Assembly: GCA_033557465.1 (NCBI GenBank)
Contig: CM066037.1
Coordinates: 207,203,156 to 207,267,155 of the forward strand
DNA length: 64,000 bases
Reading direction: 5' to 3'
From: Ichthyophis bannanicus
Taxonomy: Eukaryota > Chordata > Amphibia > Gymnophiona > Ichthyophiidae
Numbering within the stretch: the first letter of the stretch is position 1; each line of letters opens with the position of its first letter. A program made the translations under genes and the position numbers. Positions 31,141 through 41,700 of this stretch are shown here, one piece after another. The notes beneath the pieces were generated by a model that saw nothing but the letters and a program-made list of their open reading frames with translations, did not search any database and had not been told where the DNA came from.

Positions 31141-31850
31141 TTAACATATACACAGATATGATGCGCAGCCATGCCATGCCTCATCCAAAGGCATATTAGG
31201 TACCTGCATAAGTTTCTGAGCACCGTCAGTATGAAAATCTGTGTGACAGCTATCCATCGTTGGATACCATAGCCACATACCACGGCAGGACAGCATCATA
31301 TGTGTGCATGACACCCAGACGGTAATACCAGGGTAGGACAGATAGCACAGTATGCGGGCATGGCTGCCACAGTGTGAGAACCGGCACACAGTGTCGCTCA
31401 GATTGTGTGCCTTCTTGAGGCAGGGGGCATTCTACCCATGTAGCATCACTGTGCCACATGGCAATGGCAATGGCGCATGCACCTTGCACCGGTACAGTGA
31501 TGGTGCTGCTGCTCGTTCTGCACAAGTATGGCACAGTGGTGCTACCTGCACTGGGTGATAGCTGTAGCCGCTCTGCGTGAGTATGACACACAGCGCTACC
31601 CGTGCTGGGTGGTAGCTGCGGCTGCTCTGCATGGGTATGGCACAGAGGTGCTACCCATGCAGAGCTGAAACAGCCACTATTCTGCGCATGTGGTGCCTCT
31701 GTGCCATACCCACGCATATGGACATAACCCACAGGGCACACACCCCATGCCCACAATCCCCAGACTCCCTCCCTCAGTTCCCCACCCAACCCACGCAGAC
31801 ACTCAGTCCTGACCCCACAAAACTGACAGCTCATTGTGCTTGCAAATTGG
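31141..31850. other. No recognised gene; CA-rich degenerate repeats
   Basis: Short imperfect repeats of GTGGTGCTACC and CATGGGTATGGCAC type at about 31,430-31,700 form a loose tandem array. Open frames on both strands are by-products of the composition. Confidence 0.45.
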
Positions 31851-31856
31851 GAACAT

Positions 31857-31862
31857 TTTATT
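31857..31862 (-). terminator. Possible polyadenylation signal of the minus-strand candidate gene
   Basis: TTTATT on the plus strand (AATAAA on the minus strand), about 150 bases downstream of the stop codon at 32,013-32,015. Confidence 0.45.
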
Positions 31863-32012
31863 GCAAACCCTGTAACGTGCAACACTGGCAGCATCTGCAG
31901 TATAAAACAATAGAGATCTCCATATCGATGGGGACATTGAGCACCTTATCCATGGCCACATGGTCCACCCCATTATGGCCCAATGCAGGGCAATCCCTGG
32001 CATGGGGATGGT

Positions 32013-32799
32013 CTAAGGTGCAGGGGGGACCTGCCTATGCCCTGTCAATGCAGCAGTGAGGGTATCCAGGTACATGCTAATTGCTTGTGCTGCTGACTGC
32101 ACGTCCTCCCTGAGGAGCCACACCTCTGCCACCAGGGTGGCAAGGGCCCAGTCACCAGATGAGTGGGTGGTGGTGCAGAGGAGCCTGGTACGGCACAGCC
32201 ATGCCATGCCCATGGGTACTGGGGTGGATGTTGAGGCCCATGGCTGCAGAATGTGGCCATGGGTCTATTGCACATTGCTCATGATCCATGTCAGGCCCTG
32301 CAGTGGGCTCATGGCACCCTGGGATGGACATGGCCAGGCATGGCTGTGGGACACAGCCAGGAGGGTGCTGCTCCTCCACTTGCCCCCCACCAGGTGCCTG
32401 CTGGCTGTGTGCTGCACTGCACTACCATACCTGGGGTGCTTGGAGGGTGGTGACTGCATCCTCCCTGAACCCCCTCAGGGCCCACCTCTGCCTTGGATGC
32501 AGGGGACAGCTCTGGTCCCACTGTCACCTCCTCTTCCTCAGACTCCCCGTCCTGCCCCTGATCCTCTGGGCCCTCCTCCTCCTCGGACTCCCCATCCTGC
32601 TGCTGCACCATGGCCTCTTCACTGCTCTCCCACTCTGTGGTGCTGTTCTCCATCACAGTGCTGCTGAACCCTACCTCCCCGTCACTGCTGGAGGTACTGC
32701 TGGGAGATGCACCTTGGGAAAGCTGCGCTGGTGCTGGACCACTGCTCTGGGTCTGTGCCTGTCGTGGGCTGGCATTGGCTGGGGCCTTCCTGAGACCAG
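32013..32799 (-). CDS. Candidate spliced gene, last two exons, function unknown
   Basis: Not recognised. Exon A, 32,799-32,431, follows a strong acceptor (CTTCTTTCCCCACAG) and is open for 122 codons. It is acidic: EEAMVQQQDGESEEEEGPED, and a second ESEEEEVTVGPEL. It ends at CCCCAG|GTATGG in phase 1. Exon B, 32,218-32,013, follows CCACCCCAG in compatible phase and reads WALATLVAEVWLLREDVQSA, then AISMYLDTLTAALTG and a stop: an amphipathic C-terminal helix. The joined frame has no stop across a 212-base intron. Upstream exons are not resolved. The acidic region plus C-terminal helix resembles Harbinger Myb-like proteins, so it may be a partner gene of another transposon or a host gene. Confidence 0.45.
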
Positions 32800-34740
32800 C
32801 TGTGGGGAAAGAAGGAGGGGGTTACATGTACGCACTGGTGTGGCCCTTAGGTGGGACTGGCACATTTCTGGGGGTCCTGCACATGCATTGCACAACCCAC
32901 ATTTGAGCCACAGGGGTGTGCTGTACTATAATGCACACTGCATGCCCTCCTTGTTGCTCACCTCTAGCCAGATCAGTTCTCCCCCTCACATGCCCAGCTG
33001 TGGCTTGCCAGCCTCCCCCCCGGGTGACAGACACCCACAGCAGGCAGTGTGGGTAGGTGTGCAATATGCATCTGGGCCCTATGCTGGTGGTGTGTGCCCC
33101 TGTACCACCATTTCATGCCATGCCCCAGCATATGTGTGCGCTTCTGCATGTATTGGGTGCTGGCTAGTGCACACATGGGATAGTGGCATTGGGGGATGGT
33201 AAGGCTGCCCCAAGCACATTCCCATCATTGGGTATGGGAGATCACCCACCGGATGGTCTGCTTGTACCTGTTCAGCAACCATGTCTGCCACTCCCAGTAT
33301 CTGCTGGGCTCCACTGTGTACCTCACTGACCTTCCTCAGTTGCTAACCACTCACTTATGCGCTGAAGCTGGTTTGGTCACTTCTGGCTCAGTGTCCTGTA
33401 GTGAAACCTGAGGGCCTCCAGGATGCATCGCACACCACAATCACTGTGGGAGTTAGGGGGAGGGGACACACTTGGGCTCAGCTGTGTGCTTCCATATACC
33501 TGTATCTTGCCTCTGCCTGGTGGCCTGCCCATCCTGGGTGTAGGGGCATACCCAAGGGTAGCAGGTGTGGGGTGCATGTGATGGAACACCTCTGGCATCT
33601 GACACCGGATTCCTACCCACCACTCTCCTGTACCTTTGACACATGCCTCATGCCACCACCAACAGTGCCATTTGGGCCATTACTTCACTTGTGTCACCCT
33701 TCTGGTCCCTTCAGCCACCTCTGCAGCCTTCCCTTGCTCCCAACTATTGCATGCATTCTTGCCTTGGCACCATGGTACATGCTTGTGGACTGTAAGTGGT
33801 TGTACTCAAATGTTGTGGCAGGAGGCATCCATTGTTTCAGGGGCCACATCACTGCTTGGTTTGTTAGGTGCCGTGCAGGACAGGGTGTCGCAATTTGTGC
33901 ATGCTTGCCATTACACATCTGTCAGTTCCTGTGGCATTGCATTATTGGCCAGTTGCCATAGCCAGACAGGGGGTGGTGGGCAGTGGTGGCTGATCCTCTT
34001 GCAGGGACAGACAGACAGCACATCTGGGATACTGCCACTGACCCCCTCTGACCCCTGGGCCAGGGTCACAGGGGCTGGGGCACATGTCCAGGGTGTCTGC
34101 ACTGGTCAGTGGGTTCCCCTGGGGCAGGCAACCCAACTCACAGCTCCCCATGTGCCGGGCAATGCCTTTGCTGTGCCAGCCCACCAGGGGGTGCAGCAGC
34201 CTCCACACCTGCTGTGTCTGGATATGCCTACTGCTGTGGCCAACCAGAGATGGCACCTGTACCATGATGGCCTGTCCCACCCCCGGGTCACCTGTTCTGC
34301 TAATATTGGTGCTGCCACAAGCATGTGGCTTGGCCCCACAGCCCTGTATCCCTGTGCAGATGCACAGCTGTGCCTTTCAGGGTGCTTATGGCCTAGCATG
34401 GTGCTCAACCCCCCTGCCCATTCAGGTCTCCTTACCTGTGCAGGCGGAGTTGGATGACTCTCCATATGGCCATGGACAGCTGTAGGTTCAGCTGCCAGCC
34501 CTGCTGGGGTATCACATCCCCTCGTACCAGAGCACAGGACAGGCAAGGGCTTCTGACTCATCGGGGCAGAGGTTTACTGTCCTTCTCGCTGCCATGCCAC
34601 TAGTGGCTATCTACCCAACCACAGGGGGCCTTTGCACAGGCAGTTTGTGAGGCCTGCATGACAGTGTCATCACTACACAGGTACACCGGATGAGCGATAC
34701 ACGGTTTCATGCACACTTGCCGTTCTGCTTATCTGCCCAC
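32800..34740. other. Unresolved region, possible upstream exons on the minus strand
   Basis: Minus-strand stretches with gene-like features: an acceptor (CCCCCTAACTCCCACAG) at about 33,438 followed by CGVRCILEALRFHYRTLSQ, and a frame near 33,330-33,200 reading SGAQQILGVADMVAEQVQA. I cannot join them to the exons at 32.0-32.8 kb with consistent phases. 33,450-34,740 is GC-rich with no recognised repeat. Confidence 0.3.
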
Positions 34741-34742
34741 TG

Positions 34743-35245
34743 GTCCCCCTGTGACCAGCATCTCTCCTCTCTTTCTCTTCCCATGTCCAGAATCTCTCCT
34801 CTCTCTTTCTCTTCCACCCCCTGTCCAGCATCTGCCCCCATCCCCCATGTTCAGCATCTATCTTTTCTTCCCTATCATCTCCTATGCCTAGCATCTGCCC
34901 TTTCTCCCCTATCTCTGCCCTATGCCCAGAATCAACCCCTTCTCCCCTAACTTCACCCCATATCTAGCATTCCTCCATTCTCTCCCATGCCCAGAATCTG
35001 CTCTCACTCCCCATATTGCTCCCTATGTTCAGTGTCTGCCGTCTATCCCATTCCATGTCCACCATCTGCCTTCTGCCCCCCCATCTGTGGCCATCATCTA
35101 CCCTCTGTCCCCTCACCCCATGGCCAGCTTCTGTCCCCCACCCAATCCCTTGTCTAATGACTTGCCCTCCATGCTCCCCTGCGGTGTCCAGCATCTGTCT
35201 CCTGCCTCTTCCCATGCTGACATCCTGCATCACTTCTCCATTCCT
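34743..35245. repeat. Degenerate C/T-rich minisatellite
   Basis: Recurrent CCCATGTCCAGCATCTG-like units at irregular spacing of about 30-50 bp, with CTCCCC between. Diverged copies give spurious open frames in both directions. Confidence 0.8.
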
Positions 35246-36035
35246 ACTACTTCCCCACCCCTAGCTATCAACGCCACTACCATAAGCTTGCATCAGAAGG
35301 GAGAGATACCAGCAGGGCTTTCCATGTGCGCTGGAGTCAGGAAGATCCCATGCTTTTGATTTGTTTGGGATTTTTTCCATGAACTCTCAGTCTGCTGCCA
35401 CCACTGCTTCTCACCTAGTCTGAATCAGCAGCAGCAGTGGCAGTGGCAGTGGCAGTGTGGGGGGGGGGTGGAGGGTGATGCCTCCGCTGTTGCAGATCCA
35501 GCAGAAACAGTGGTGGCAGAGGCTGCCGATCTTTTTAAAAAAAAATTTTTTAAGAAAAGGCAGAGTGAAGCAGTCACCACTCTGCCTAATGGTAGAGCCG
35601 CCCCTGGCCATGGGAACAAAAAAAGATGCTCCCATGGCTGTAACAAGGTGAGTCAGTAAGCCAGGCTTTGTGCCTCACCATCTCCCTCTTAAGCTGGTCA
35701 TGCACAGTGCTCCTCATGGTGCGTGGCCATGTGCTGGTGACATGCCCACACATGCCTAGGGCCAGCCCTGCTTAATTTATAGTTAGTTCTCATAATTAAG
35801 AGAGTGAAATTTGACACCATAGTCTATTTAGATAATTAGCAGTTTGTTGGGAAGCAAGCAAAAACAGCATACAATATACGAAATTATCCTAAAGGTCTGA
35901 ATATTAATTTGAGTATCCCTACTCTCTTAGCAACTCTAAACAACTAAACTCATTAATGTCAAGATGCAGATAATAGTCTAGCAGTGAGATAGGATTTATC
36001 CAGTTTTTTACACTAGTGCCACATGTATGATTATC
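35246..36035. other. No recognised gene; short G-rich and GTGGCA repeats
   Basis: Includes a (GTGGCA)n-like run at about 35,425-35,457, a poly-G run at 35,459-35,468 and a self-complementary AAAAATTTTT at about 35,540. The stretch 35,566-35,660 could be part of an exon (CTCCCATGG...AAGGTGAGT donor near 35,648), but nothing supports it further. Confidence 0.4.
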
Positions 36036-36039
36036 TCCC

Positions 36040-36605
36040 AGATGTTGAGAAGTTATATGTGTGCGTTCAATGCAAAGAGCTCCTGGCTCTCAGAGAATGA
36101 GTCCAATCTCTGGAGGCTAGTGTAGCAGACTTGAAGGAGCTAAGGAAGAGAGAGAGAGGTATATAGATGAGACCTATAAGGACATAGTAAAAAGTCTTAC
36201 CTCCAGCCTGGCAGCCTCAGAAGCCTTGGAGAAGAAAGGTCACCTGGAAGGAAAGCATCATTCATGGTGTGGCAGGAAATCATCCCATAGCCAGGACCTG
36301 CCCTCCAGGGGATGCAATATCCTCTTGAACCAAGGATGTGTCTCCATCAGCTTCTTCCCAGGACAGAAGGGTTAAGACCACCATTTTAGTTGATGATTCA
36401 CTCCCCCCCCCCCCCCCACTGGACTAGCAAAGTGTCCACCATATATAAGCAAGCCAGCCCAACAATGTCTTGCTGGTTTAGCAAGTCATCTGATAGGCCT
36501 ACCCTGTGCCTGGGTTGTGGGTGTGACTGTAGATAGTTAGGTGGCTGGTAGGTATAAGGATCATTTTGGTCACTTGCCTGCCTAATTCAAAGGTAGCAGA
36601 TTTCA
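36040..36605 (+). pseudogene. CR1 ORF1 fragment (group C)
   Basis: Plus-strand frames read CVQCKELLALRE, QSLEASVADLKELRK, RYIDETYKDIVKSL and SLAASEALEKKGH, matching the coiled-coil start of the ORF1 at 8,860-8,630. The following 300 bases (with a poly-C run near 36,404-36,418) are more decayed and include ISFFPGQKG and a possible decayed GDS block (VDDSL) before the poly-C. Confidence 0.7.
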
Positions 36606-36629
36606 CGTGTTACTTAAGCACATAAGATA

Positions 36630-36890
36630 TGTTCTACTGGGTTAGTCCAAAAGTCCATCAAACCCAGTATCCTATTTCCAACAATGGTCATTCCAGGTCA
36701 CAAGTACATGTAGGATCCCGAGAGGTAGACAAATTCCATGCTGCTTATCCCAGGAATAAGTAGTGGATTTTCCCCGTCCATTTTAATAATGGTTTATGGA
36801 CTTTTTATTCAGTAATTTGTACAAGCCTTTTTTAAATCCAGCTACACTAACAGCTTTTACTACATCCTCTGGCAACAAATCCTAGAACTA
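36630..36890 (-). mobile_element. CR1 LINE 3' end (group C)
   Basis: Minus-strand copy of the CR1 terminus. On the plus strand it shows CATAAGATATGTTCTACTGG, CAAACCCAGTATCC, CAGGTCACAAGTACATG and AATAATGGTTTATGGAC, the reverse complement of the sequence at 23,230-23,486. It faces the ORF1 fragment just upstream, so the two are separate insertions or a rearranged copy. Confidence 0.88.
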
Positions 36891-36959
36891 AATGCTATGG
36901 GATATGTCTGGTTTTCTGATTACCCAGTCCCAGATCATCATACAGAAAGTCTTTGTGTG

Positions 36960-37203
36960 TCTGGATCCACATGAAATCCAAACATAATGCTGTAAACTGT
37001 CTCATAATCTCTCTGTATATATGTCTGACAAATTCTCACTGTACATATGTTTGCAACTGTAAATAAGTTACTAGAAATTACCCTATATGAAATGTGATTC
37101 AATATTTTAGTTGTATTTACTGTTCTCTGTAAAAGTTATGGTTCTCTGTAAACTGCTTTGATTCATGATAAGACTGTATAAAAAACAACTAAATAAATAA
37201 ATA
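36960..37203 (+). repeat. L2-like 3' tail
   Basis: Ends with CTCTGTAAACTGCTTTGATTC, TGTATAAAAAACAACTAAAT and AAATAAATAAA, the form of the L2 tail at 21.5 kb. AT-rich sequence before it, non-coding. Confidence 0.55.
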
Positions 37204-37209
37204 AACATG

Positions 37210-37708
37210 TTTTGCAGAAACACTTTAACACTTTTGATCAATGCACACCTAACACACAACAGTGGTTGAAAGCCCACATGGAATATGTCACTGCTCTTGT
37301 ACTGAACATTTTGGGCCAGTTAGAGAAGGTTCTGATTCCGTCCCTGCAACCAAGACACCCTAGATCTAAAAGCTTTGTTGAATTTGCCATGGGTCTCTTC
37401 TTTTCACAGCTTTAGGTTCCTTATTTGATTCTGCTATATTTATTACAAATGCTGCTTCTGTGAATAAATTACAGACTTGTGTGCAAGAGTTACAAACTGA
37501 TATGCAGAATATCAGGACTCAGATTTACTCAGAGCAAAGTCGGTTAACTGCACAAGGCAAGACTTGACTTGATACAATAACTGTGGTTAACTTTCATTTC
37601 AAAGACATTGAACAAAACAGAGATGAATTGTTTATTGTTACAAAGGTATTGAATAAGAACGTACTTTTATACAACCAGTGCATGAGCTTACTTATTATTT
37701 GTTTAGAG
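37210..37708 (+). pseudogene. Unclassified coding remnant, left part
   Basis: A plus-strand frame from about 37,410 to 37,560, and again at 37,583-37,700, shows heptad-like helical sequence with many Gln, Asn and Leu. The same kind of sequence resumes after the hAT insertion at 38,749 and continues to about 39,030. Stops and frameshifts are present. The helical layout is compatible with an old retroviral envelope-like remnant or with another coiled-coil protein. I do not recognise the family and give no reconstruction. Confidence 0.3.
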
Positions 37709-37854
37709 CAGTGTTTTTCAACCTTTTTTGTGCAAAGGCACACTTTTTTCATGAAAAAAATCACAAGGCACACCACCATTAGAAAATGTTAAAAAAATTT
37801 ACCTCTGTGCCTATATTGACTATATATAAAGTAATTCTCTTGAATAGGAATCAA

Positions 37855-38145
37855 ACACTCACACCAACCCCCCTCCCCTGCTGGTTCACACCAACCCCCC
37901 TCCCCTGCTGGTTCACTCACACCACCCCCCCCTCCACTGCTGGTTCACTCACCCACCCCCCTGTCACTTACTCACCCCTCCTGCTGGGTCACTCACTCAC
38001 TTACCCCCCTCCCCTGCTGGTTCACTCACACCATCGCCCCCCCCCTTGCTGGTTCACTCACACTCCCCCCCCCTTGCTGGTTCACTCACACTCCCCCCCC
38101 CCTTGCTGGTTCACTCACACACACACACACACACACACCCCCCCC
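37855..38145. repeat. Minisatellite CTGCTGGTTCACTCACACC with poly-C and (AC)n
   Basis: About eight copies of a unit of 25-35 bp built from TGCTGGTTCACTCACA and a run of C, ending in (AC)n. Lies inside the hAT element. Confidence 0.9.
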
Positions 38146-38163
38146 TCTGCCCAAGCCGCTGCT

Positions 38164-38475
38164 TCTGCTTTGTACAGAGCAGCGGCTGCACTACACTTAC
38201 ATTGAAAAGTAAAGAGAAACTGTGTCAGGAGCCCTCCGGTCATCGCAGAGCCCGAGGAAGTGATGTCATGGGGGCGGGCTCCTCACAGGCTGTCTTTCTT
38301 TTTCAAATTAACTTTATTGCAGCTAAAGTTAATTTGAAAAGGAAAGACAGCCTGTGAGGAGCCCGCCCCCATGACATCACTTCCTCGGGCTCTGCATGAT
38401 CGGAGGGCTCCTGACACAGTTTCTCTTTACTTTTCAATGTAAGTGTAGTGCAGCCGCTGCTCTGTACAAAGCAGA
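38164..38475. repeat. Near-perfect 150-bp inverted repeat
   Basis: Arms from TCTGCTTTGTACAGA at the left to TCTGTACAAAGCAGA at the right, meeting at a 7-base loop (38,317-38,323) flanked by CAAATTAACTTTA and TAAAGTTAATTTG. Only a few mismatches and one indel over about 150 bp. Would form a long hairpin in DNA or RNA. Confidence 0.95.
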
Positions 38476-38748
38476 ACCAGCGGCTGCACTGCTATAGGGA
38501 ATCGCGATCTTGCGGCCAGAGCAAAAAACCGGCTTTTCAATGGCCGGTTTTACAACTGTGCTGGCAGCCGGCCTGGCCATGGAAAAACCGGCCAGACCGG
38601 CTGAAAACCGGCCGGTTGGCAACCCTAATTTGTGAGCCGAGGCCACATGTTACGGATGAAATTGGAATTTTTCCCACGGCACACCAGACAATATCTCACG
38701 GCACACTAGTGTGCCGCGGCACAGTGGTTGAAAAACGCTGGTTTAGAG

Positions 38749-39030
38749 AACTGGACAGCAGCATCAATAACTTGATGCAAGGACAGATCCTCATATATTT
38801 GATGTCAAGCCTTTGCTAAAATAACCAGAATAGCATTGAGCCACTCCAGATCCAGATTGCTTTCCACATGGAAAATGCTATTCCACTATATGTTGGTGTA
38901 CAGAATATGGAAATTGCTTATCCTTTGAATTTGCCTTTCATTGTGCCTGATAATGTTTACCAGTTGGCACCTGGTTTGATACACACATACTATTCCTTTG
39001 AGAACTGTGCAAAGCTGGCAGGTGAAACTA
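38749..39030 (+). pseudogene. Unclassified coding remnant, right part
   Basis: Continuation of the remnant at 37,210-37,708 beyond the hAT element, ended by an L2 tail at 39,033. Contains stops. Same uncertainty of family. Confidence 0.3.
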
Positions 39031-39032
39031 TT

Positions 39033-39145
39033 CTACTACTACTGAACATTTGTATAGCGCTACAAGATTTACGCAGTGCTGCACAGAACCATGCAAATGA
39101 CGGTCCCTTTTCATCAGAGCTTACAATCTAGTCAAGATAGACAAC
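39033..39145 (-). mobile_element. L2-type 3' tail (TAG-tailed group)
   Basis: CTACTACTACTGAACATTTG, then TATAGCGCTACAAGAT, GTGCTGCACAGA and TCAGAGCTTACAATCTAGTC, matching 17,640-17,740 and 41,710-41,815. Only the extreme 3' end is present. Confidence 0.85.
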
Positions 39146-39755
39146 ATGGACTTTGCACTACCAATACAGTTTTCAAAATTGCCCTCTGTGTTATTATCCA
39201 TTACTTCAGGAACTGCATTATGGTTGTAAAGTGTTTTATATTTCCTGTGTTTGTCATAACTTGTTTGCTACTTCAGCTGTTGTAGGAAATATAAATCTAC
39301 AATCACCTTTAAGAAAAAGAGAAATTGCAGAGACAGTGATTGTAAAAAGGCTAAATATTTACCGACATACATCAGTATAAATATAACCAAAACAAAAATA
39401 AAAACATTGCCATAATTCTCATCCCTTCAACAGTGATGGATTTAAAATTTTATCACACCTAGGCACTGCTGATGTTATGCCCCCCCCCCCCCCACTGCAC
39501 TTTATCTTTATTAGCATTCTTGATATAAGAGGATCATAAGGAGCAACAGGTCTAAGGCATATGCCTTAGAGCTGCTGTTATGGCAGCTCAGGGGGTATGC
39601 AGAAAGGGTTAGAAAATTCTTTGATAGTTCTGGTAATTACCACATTTAGGTAAATTCTGGTAACTTGGCAATTAGTAAAAAATGTGTATCTTTTTCCATT
39701 AAAATTCTGTTTTCCTGTTCCATTGAAATCCTGTTTAAATCCCAATATAATAATG
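39146..39755. other. No recognised feature
   Basis: AT-rich, with a poly-C run at 39,481-39,494. No family motif seen. Confidence 0.5.
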
Positions 39756-39759
39756 TAAG

Positions 39760-40195
39760 GATGTCCAAGTTAGGGCATTCCCAGGAACCTGGACGTCTCT
39801 GCCTGATGTCAGAACAGTTCTAGACGTTCGGAGTTGCATCTAAATTTAGACTTGCTCCAGGCATGAATAAACATCGGGAAAGTGCTTGTTTTGGCTGAAA
39901 AACATCCAGAGGTTGTAGAGAAGATAGCACAATTTCAATGATAGCCACAATGGGATTTGAACCATGGCTTCCCTTTTCCTATCCCACTACACTAACCATC
40001 AGGCTGTTACTAGATATACAGGTTCTAAAATACTGTTCTGAGGATGTCTACGTAGACACCCGCACAGACATCCTTAACAGGCAAGTCAATATTTGTGAAA
40101 TCATATCTGCACCTGGATGTGCCTGCTTTTTTTCAGATGTTCTGGTTTAGACATCCCAGATTGCAATTGGATGTCCTTTCTAAAATGCCCCTCCA
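39760..40195 (-). repeat. MITE-like repeat containing a tRNA-type promoter
   Basis: Short motifs of type GGATGTCC / GGACGTC recur on both sides (39,770, 39,800, 40,060, 40,170), hinting at an inverted-repeat element ending TTTCTAAAATGCCCCTCC. On the minus strand, 40,011-39,939 carries TGGTTAGTGTAGTGGG (A box) and GGTTCAAATCCC (B box) with 31 bases between, as in tRNA-derived SINEs. Whether promoter and outer repeat are one unit or nested is not clear. Confidence 0.5.
39939..40011 (-). promoter_or_regulatory. tRNA-like RNA polymerase III A and B boxes
   Basis: A box 39,983-39,998 and B box 39,954-39,965 on the minus strand fit the consensus well. The sequence does not fold into a complete tRNA cloverleaf by eye, so it is a SINE head rather than a tRNA gene. 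Confidence 0.6.
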
Positions 40196-40655
40196 CATAT
40201 CTGTAAAGTCCAGTATAGCTTCCATTTACCCCATTATAGTACATACTCCCTCATTATAACCCATCTCCTCCTATTGTACTATCCATCCCTCACTACATCC
40301 CATCTTCTCCCCAGACCCCCTGATTGGAACCTATTACTGCATTTAGCAGTGCCATACCCTTTGGAATAACTTTCAAAAGATTTATCTGACTAAAATCAGA
40401 TTTTAGCCTGGTAAATTTTCCCCATTTAAAATTTGGTCCCTCCAATCGGCTACATTTTTCTGATCAAGTTCACAGACCACGCAAGTTTAGCTGGGCACAA
40501 AAGAGGATGGCTGGGGGTGTTCCTGAGGCAAGCATTTCAGATTTAGCCAATCAGAACCTTAGCACTAACCAATTAAATTAGGATACACAAATCTAGGTGC
40601 TGCAATAACAGGTCTAAATCTGTCTGGCCTCTATTCAATTAATCTTCCCTAAGCC
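40196..40655. other. No recognised feature
   Basis: Nothing family-specific seen. C/T-rich towards the right where the minisatellite begins. Confidence 0.5.
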
Positions 40656-40659
40656 TCCA

Positions 40660-41700
40660 TATTGTAATAAGTAAAGTCCCCCAAGGCCCTTTCTCTTCAT
40701 TGCAGTGCCCACTTCCCTAAAACTAAATGTCCTCCTGACAAGCCTGATCCCCCTTCCTCCCCTAACCACAAAAAGCAAGTATCTCCTCACCAAGGCCCAG
40801 TCTTCAGGAAACATGTCTCCGTGCTGAGCACTAATCCCTCTCCCCCTACCTGGTACCTGTTTCCAAAAAGTGAATGTCCCCAGTCCAGCCCTGATAACCC
40901 TCTGTTATACCCTTTTGGTGCCTAATTTCTGAAAAGTAGATGTCCCCATGCTGCACTCAGTTCTCTTCCCTCTATGTGCCTGGTCCCTAAAAAGCAGATA
41001 TTCCCCCGTCATGTCCTAACCGCTCTCCTGGAATATGATTCCAAAAAGCAAATATCCATCTGCAGAGTTCCAATTCCTTTCCTTTCCAGTTCCTGATCCT
41101 CAAAAAGCAAATATTCCCCCACTGAACCTGATTAACCCCTTCTTGGTGCATGATCCCCAAAATGAAATGTCCTTCTGTTAAGCTCTGATCCCCTCTTCCC
41201 CTCATTGTACTTTATCCCCTAGAAGCAAATGTCCTCCTATCAATCCCTTAGCTCCAAAAAGCAAATGCCCCTGCTGAGCTTCAATTCCTCTCTTGGTGTC
41301 TAATATTCATAAAGCAAATGTCACCTCGCTAAGCCCCAATCACTGCTCCACTCCCTTCTAGCACTGATCACAAAAAAGCAAATGTCCCTTGTCCCATGAA
41401 GCCTTGATCCCATAAAGTGAATGACCTCCTCCTGAGCCCCAGTCATCCTTCCTCCCTGCCTGTTCCCAAAAAGCAAATGTCCCCCATGAACCCCGATCAC
41501 CAAAAGGCAAATGTCATGCCAATCTTTAATTCCCTTCCCTCTCTCCTAGTGCCCAAATCTTGAAAAAGAAATTTCTCTCTAATGAGTCCTAGTCCTCTTC
41601 TCTCCCAGCACCAAAATTCCAAAAAAGCAAATGTTCCCCCAGCCTACCAAGCCCCAATTCCCTTTTCTTGTCATCTAATTCCCAAAAAACAAGCATCCCC
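40660..41700. repeat. Degenerate minisatellite with AAAAAGCAAATGTCC units
   Basis: About fifteen or more diverged copies of a unit of roughly 60-65 bp containing CCAAAAAGCAAATGTCCCC and a GAGCCC.GATCC.CTTCC part. Short open frames within it are by-products. Confidence 0.88.

Larger units (their letters stand above)
37709..38740. mobile_element. Non-autonomous hAT element, 1,032 bp, perfect 8-bp duplication
   Basis: Terminal inverted repeats CAGTGTTTTTCAACC and GGTTGAAAAACGCTG. GTTTAGAG occurs immediately outside both ends (37,701-37,708 and 38,741-38,748), the exact 8-bp target duplication of hAT elements. Subterminal parts also pair (AAGGCACAC near the left, GGCACACTAGTGTGCCGCGG near the right). 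Inside are a C-rich minisatellite (37,855-38,130), a long palindrome (38,164-38,475) and a GC-rich module (38,500-38,630) shared with 20.8-21.2 kb, so at least one other element has inserted into it. No transposase. Confidence 0.95.

Noticed and set aside
33079..34561. Several overlapping long open frames on both strands
   Set aside because: GC-rich sequence with few TA-containing codons gives open frames everywhere; without splice continuity or motifs none was called a gene.
39939..40011. A tRNA gene
   Set aside because: A and B boxes fit, but I could not fold acceptor and anticodon stems; treated as a SINE head.
40660..41700. Possible CRISPR array because of recurrent AAAAAGCAAATGTCC
   Set aside because: Repeats are degenerate, spacing is irregular, spacers are related to each other and the DNA is eukaryotic; it is a minisatellite.
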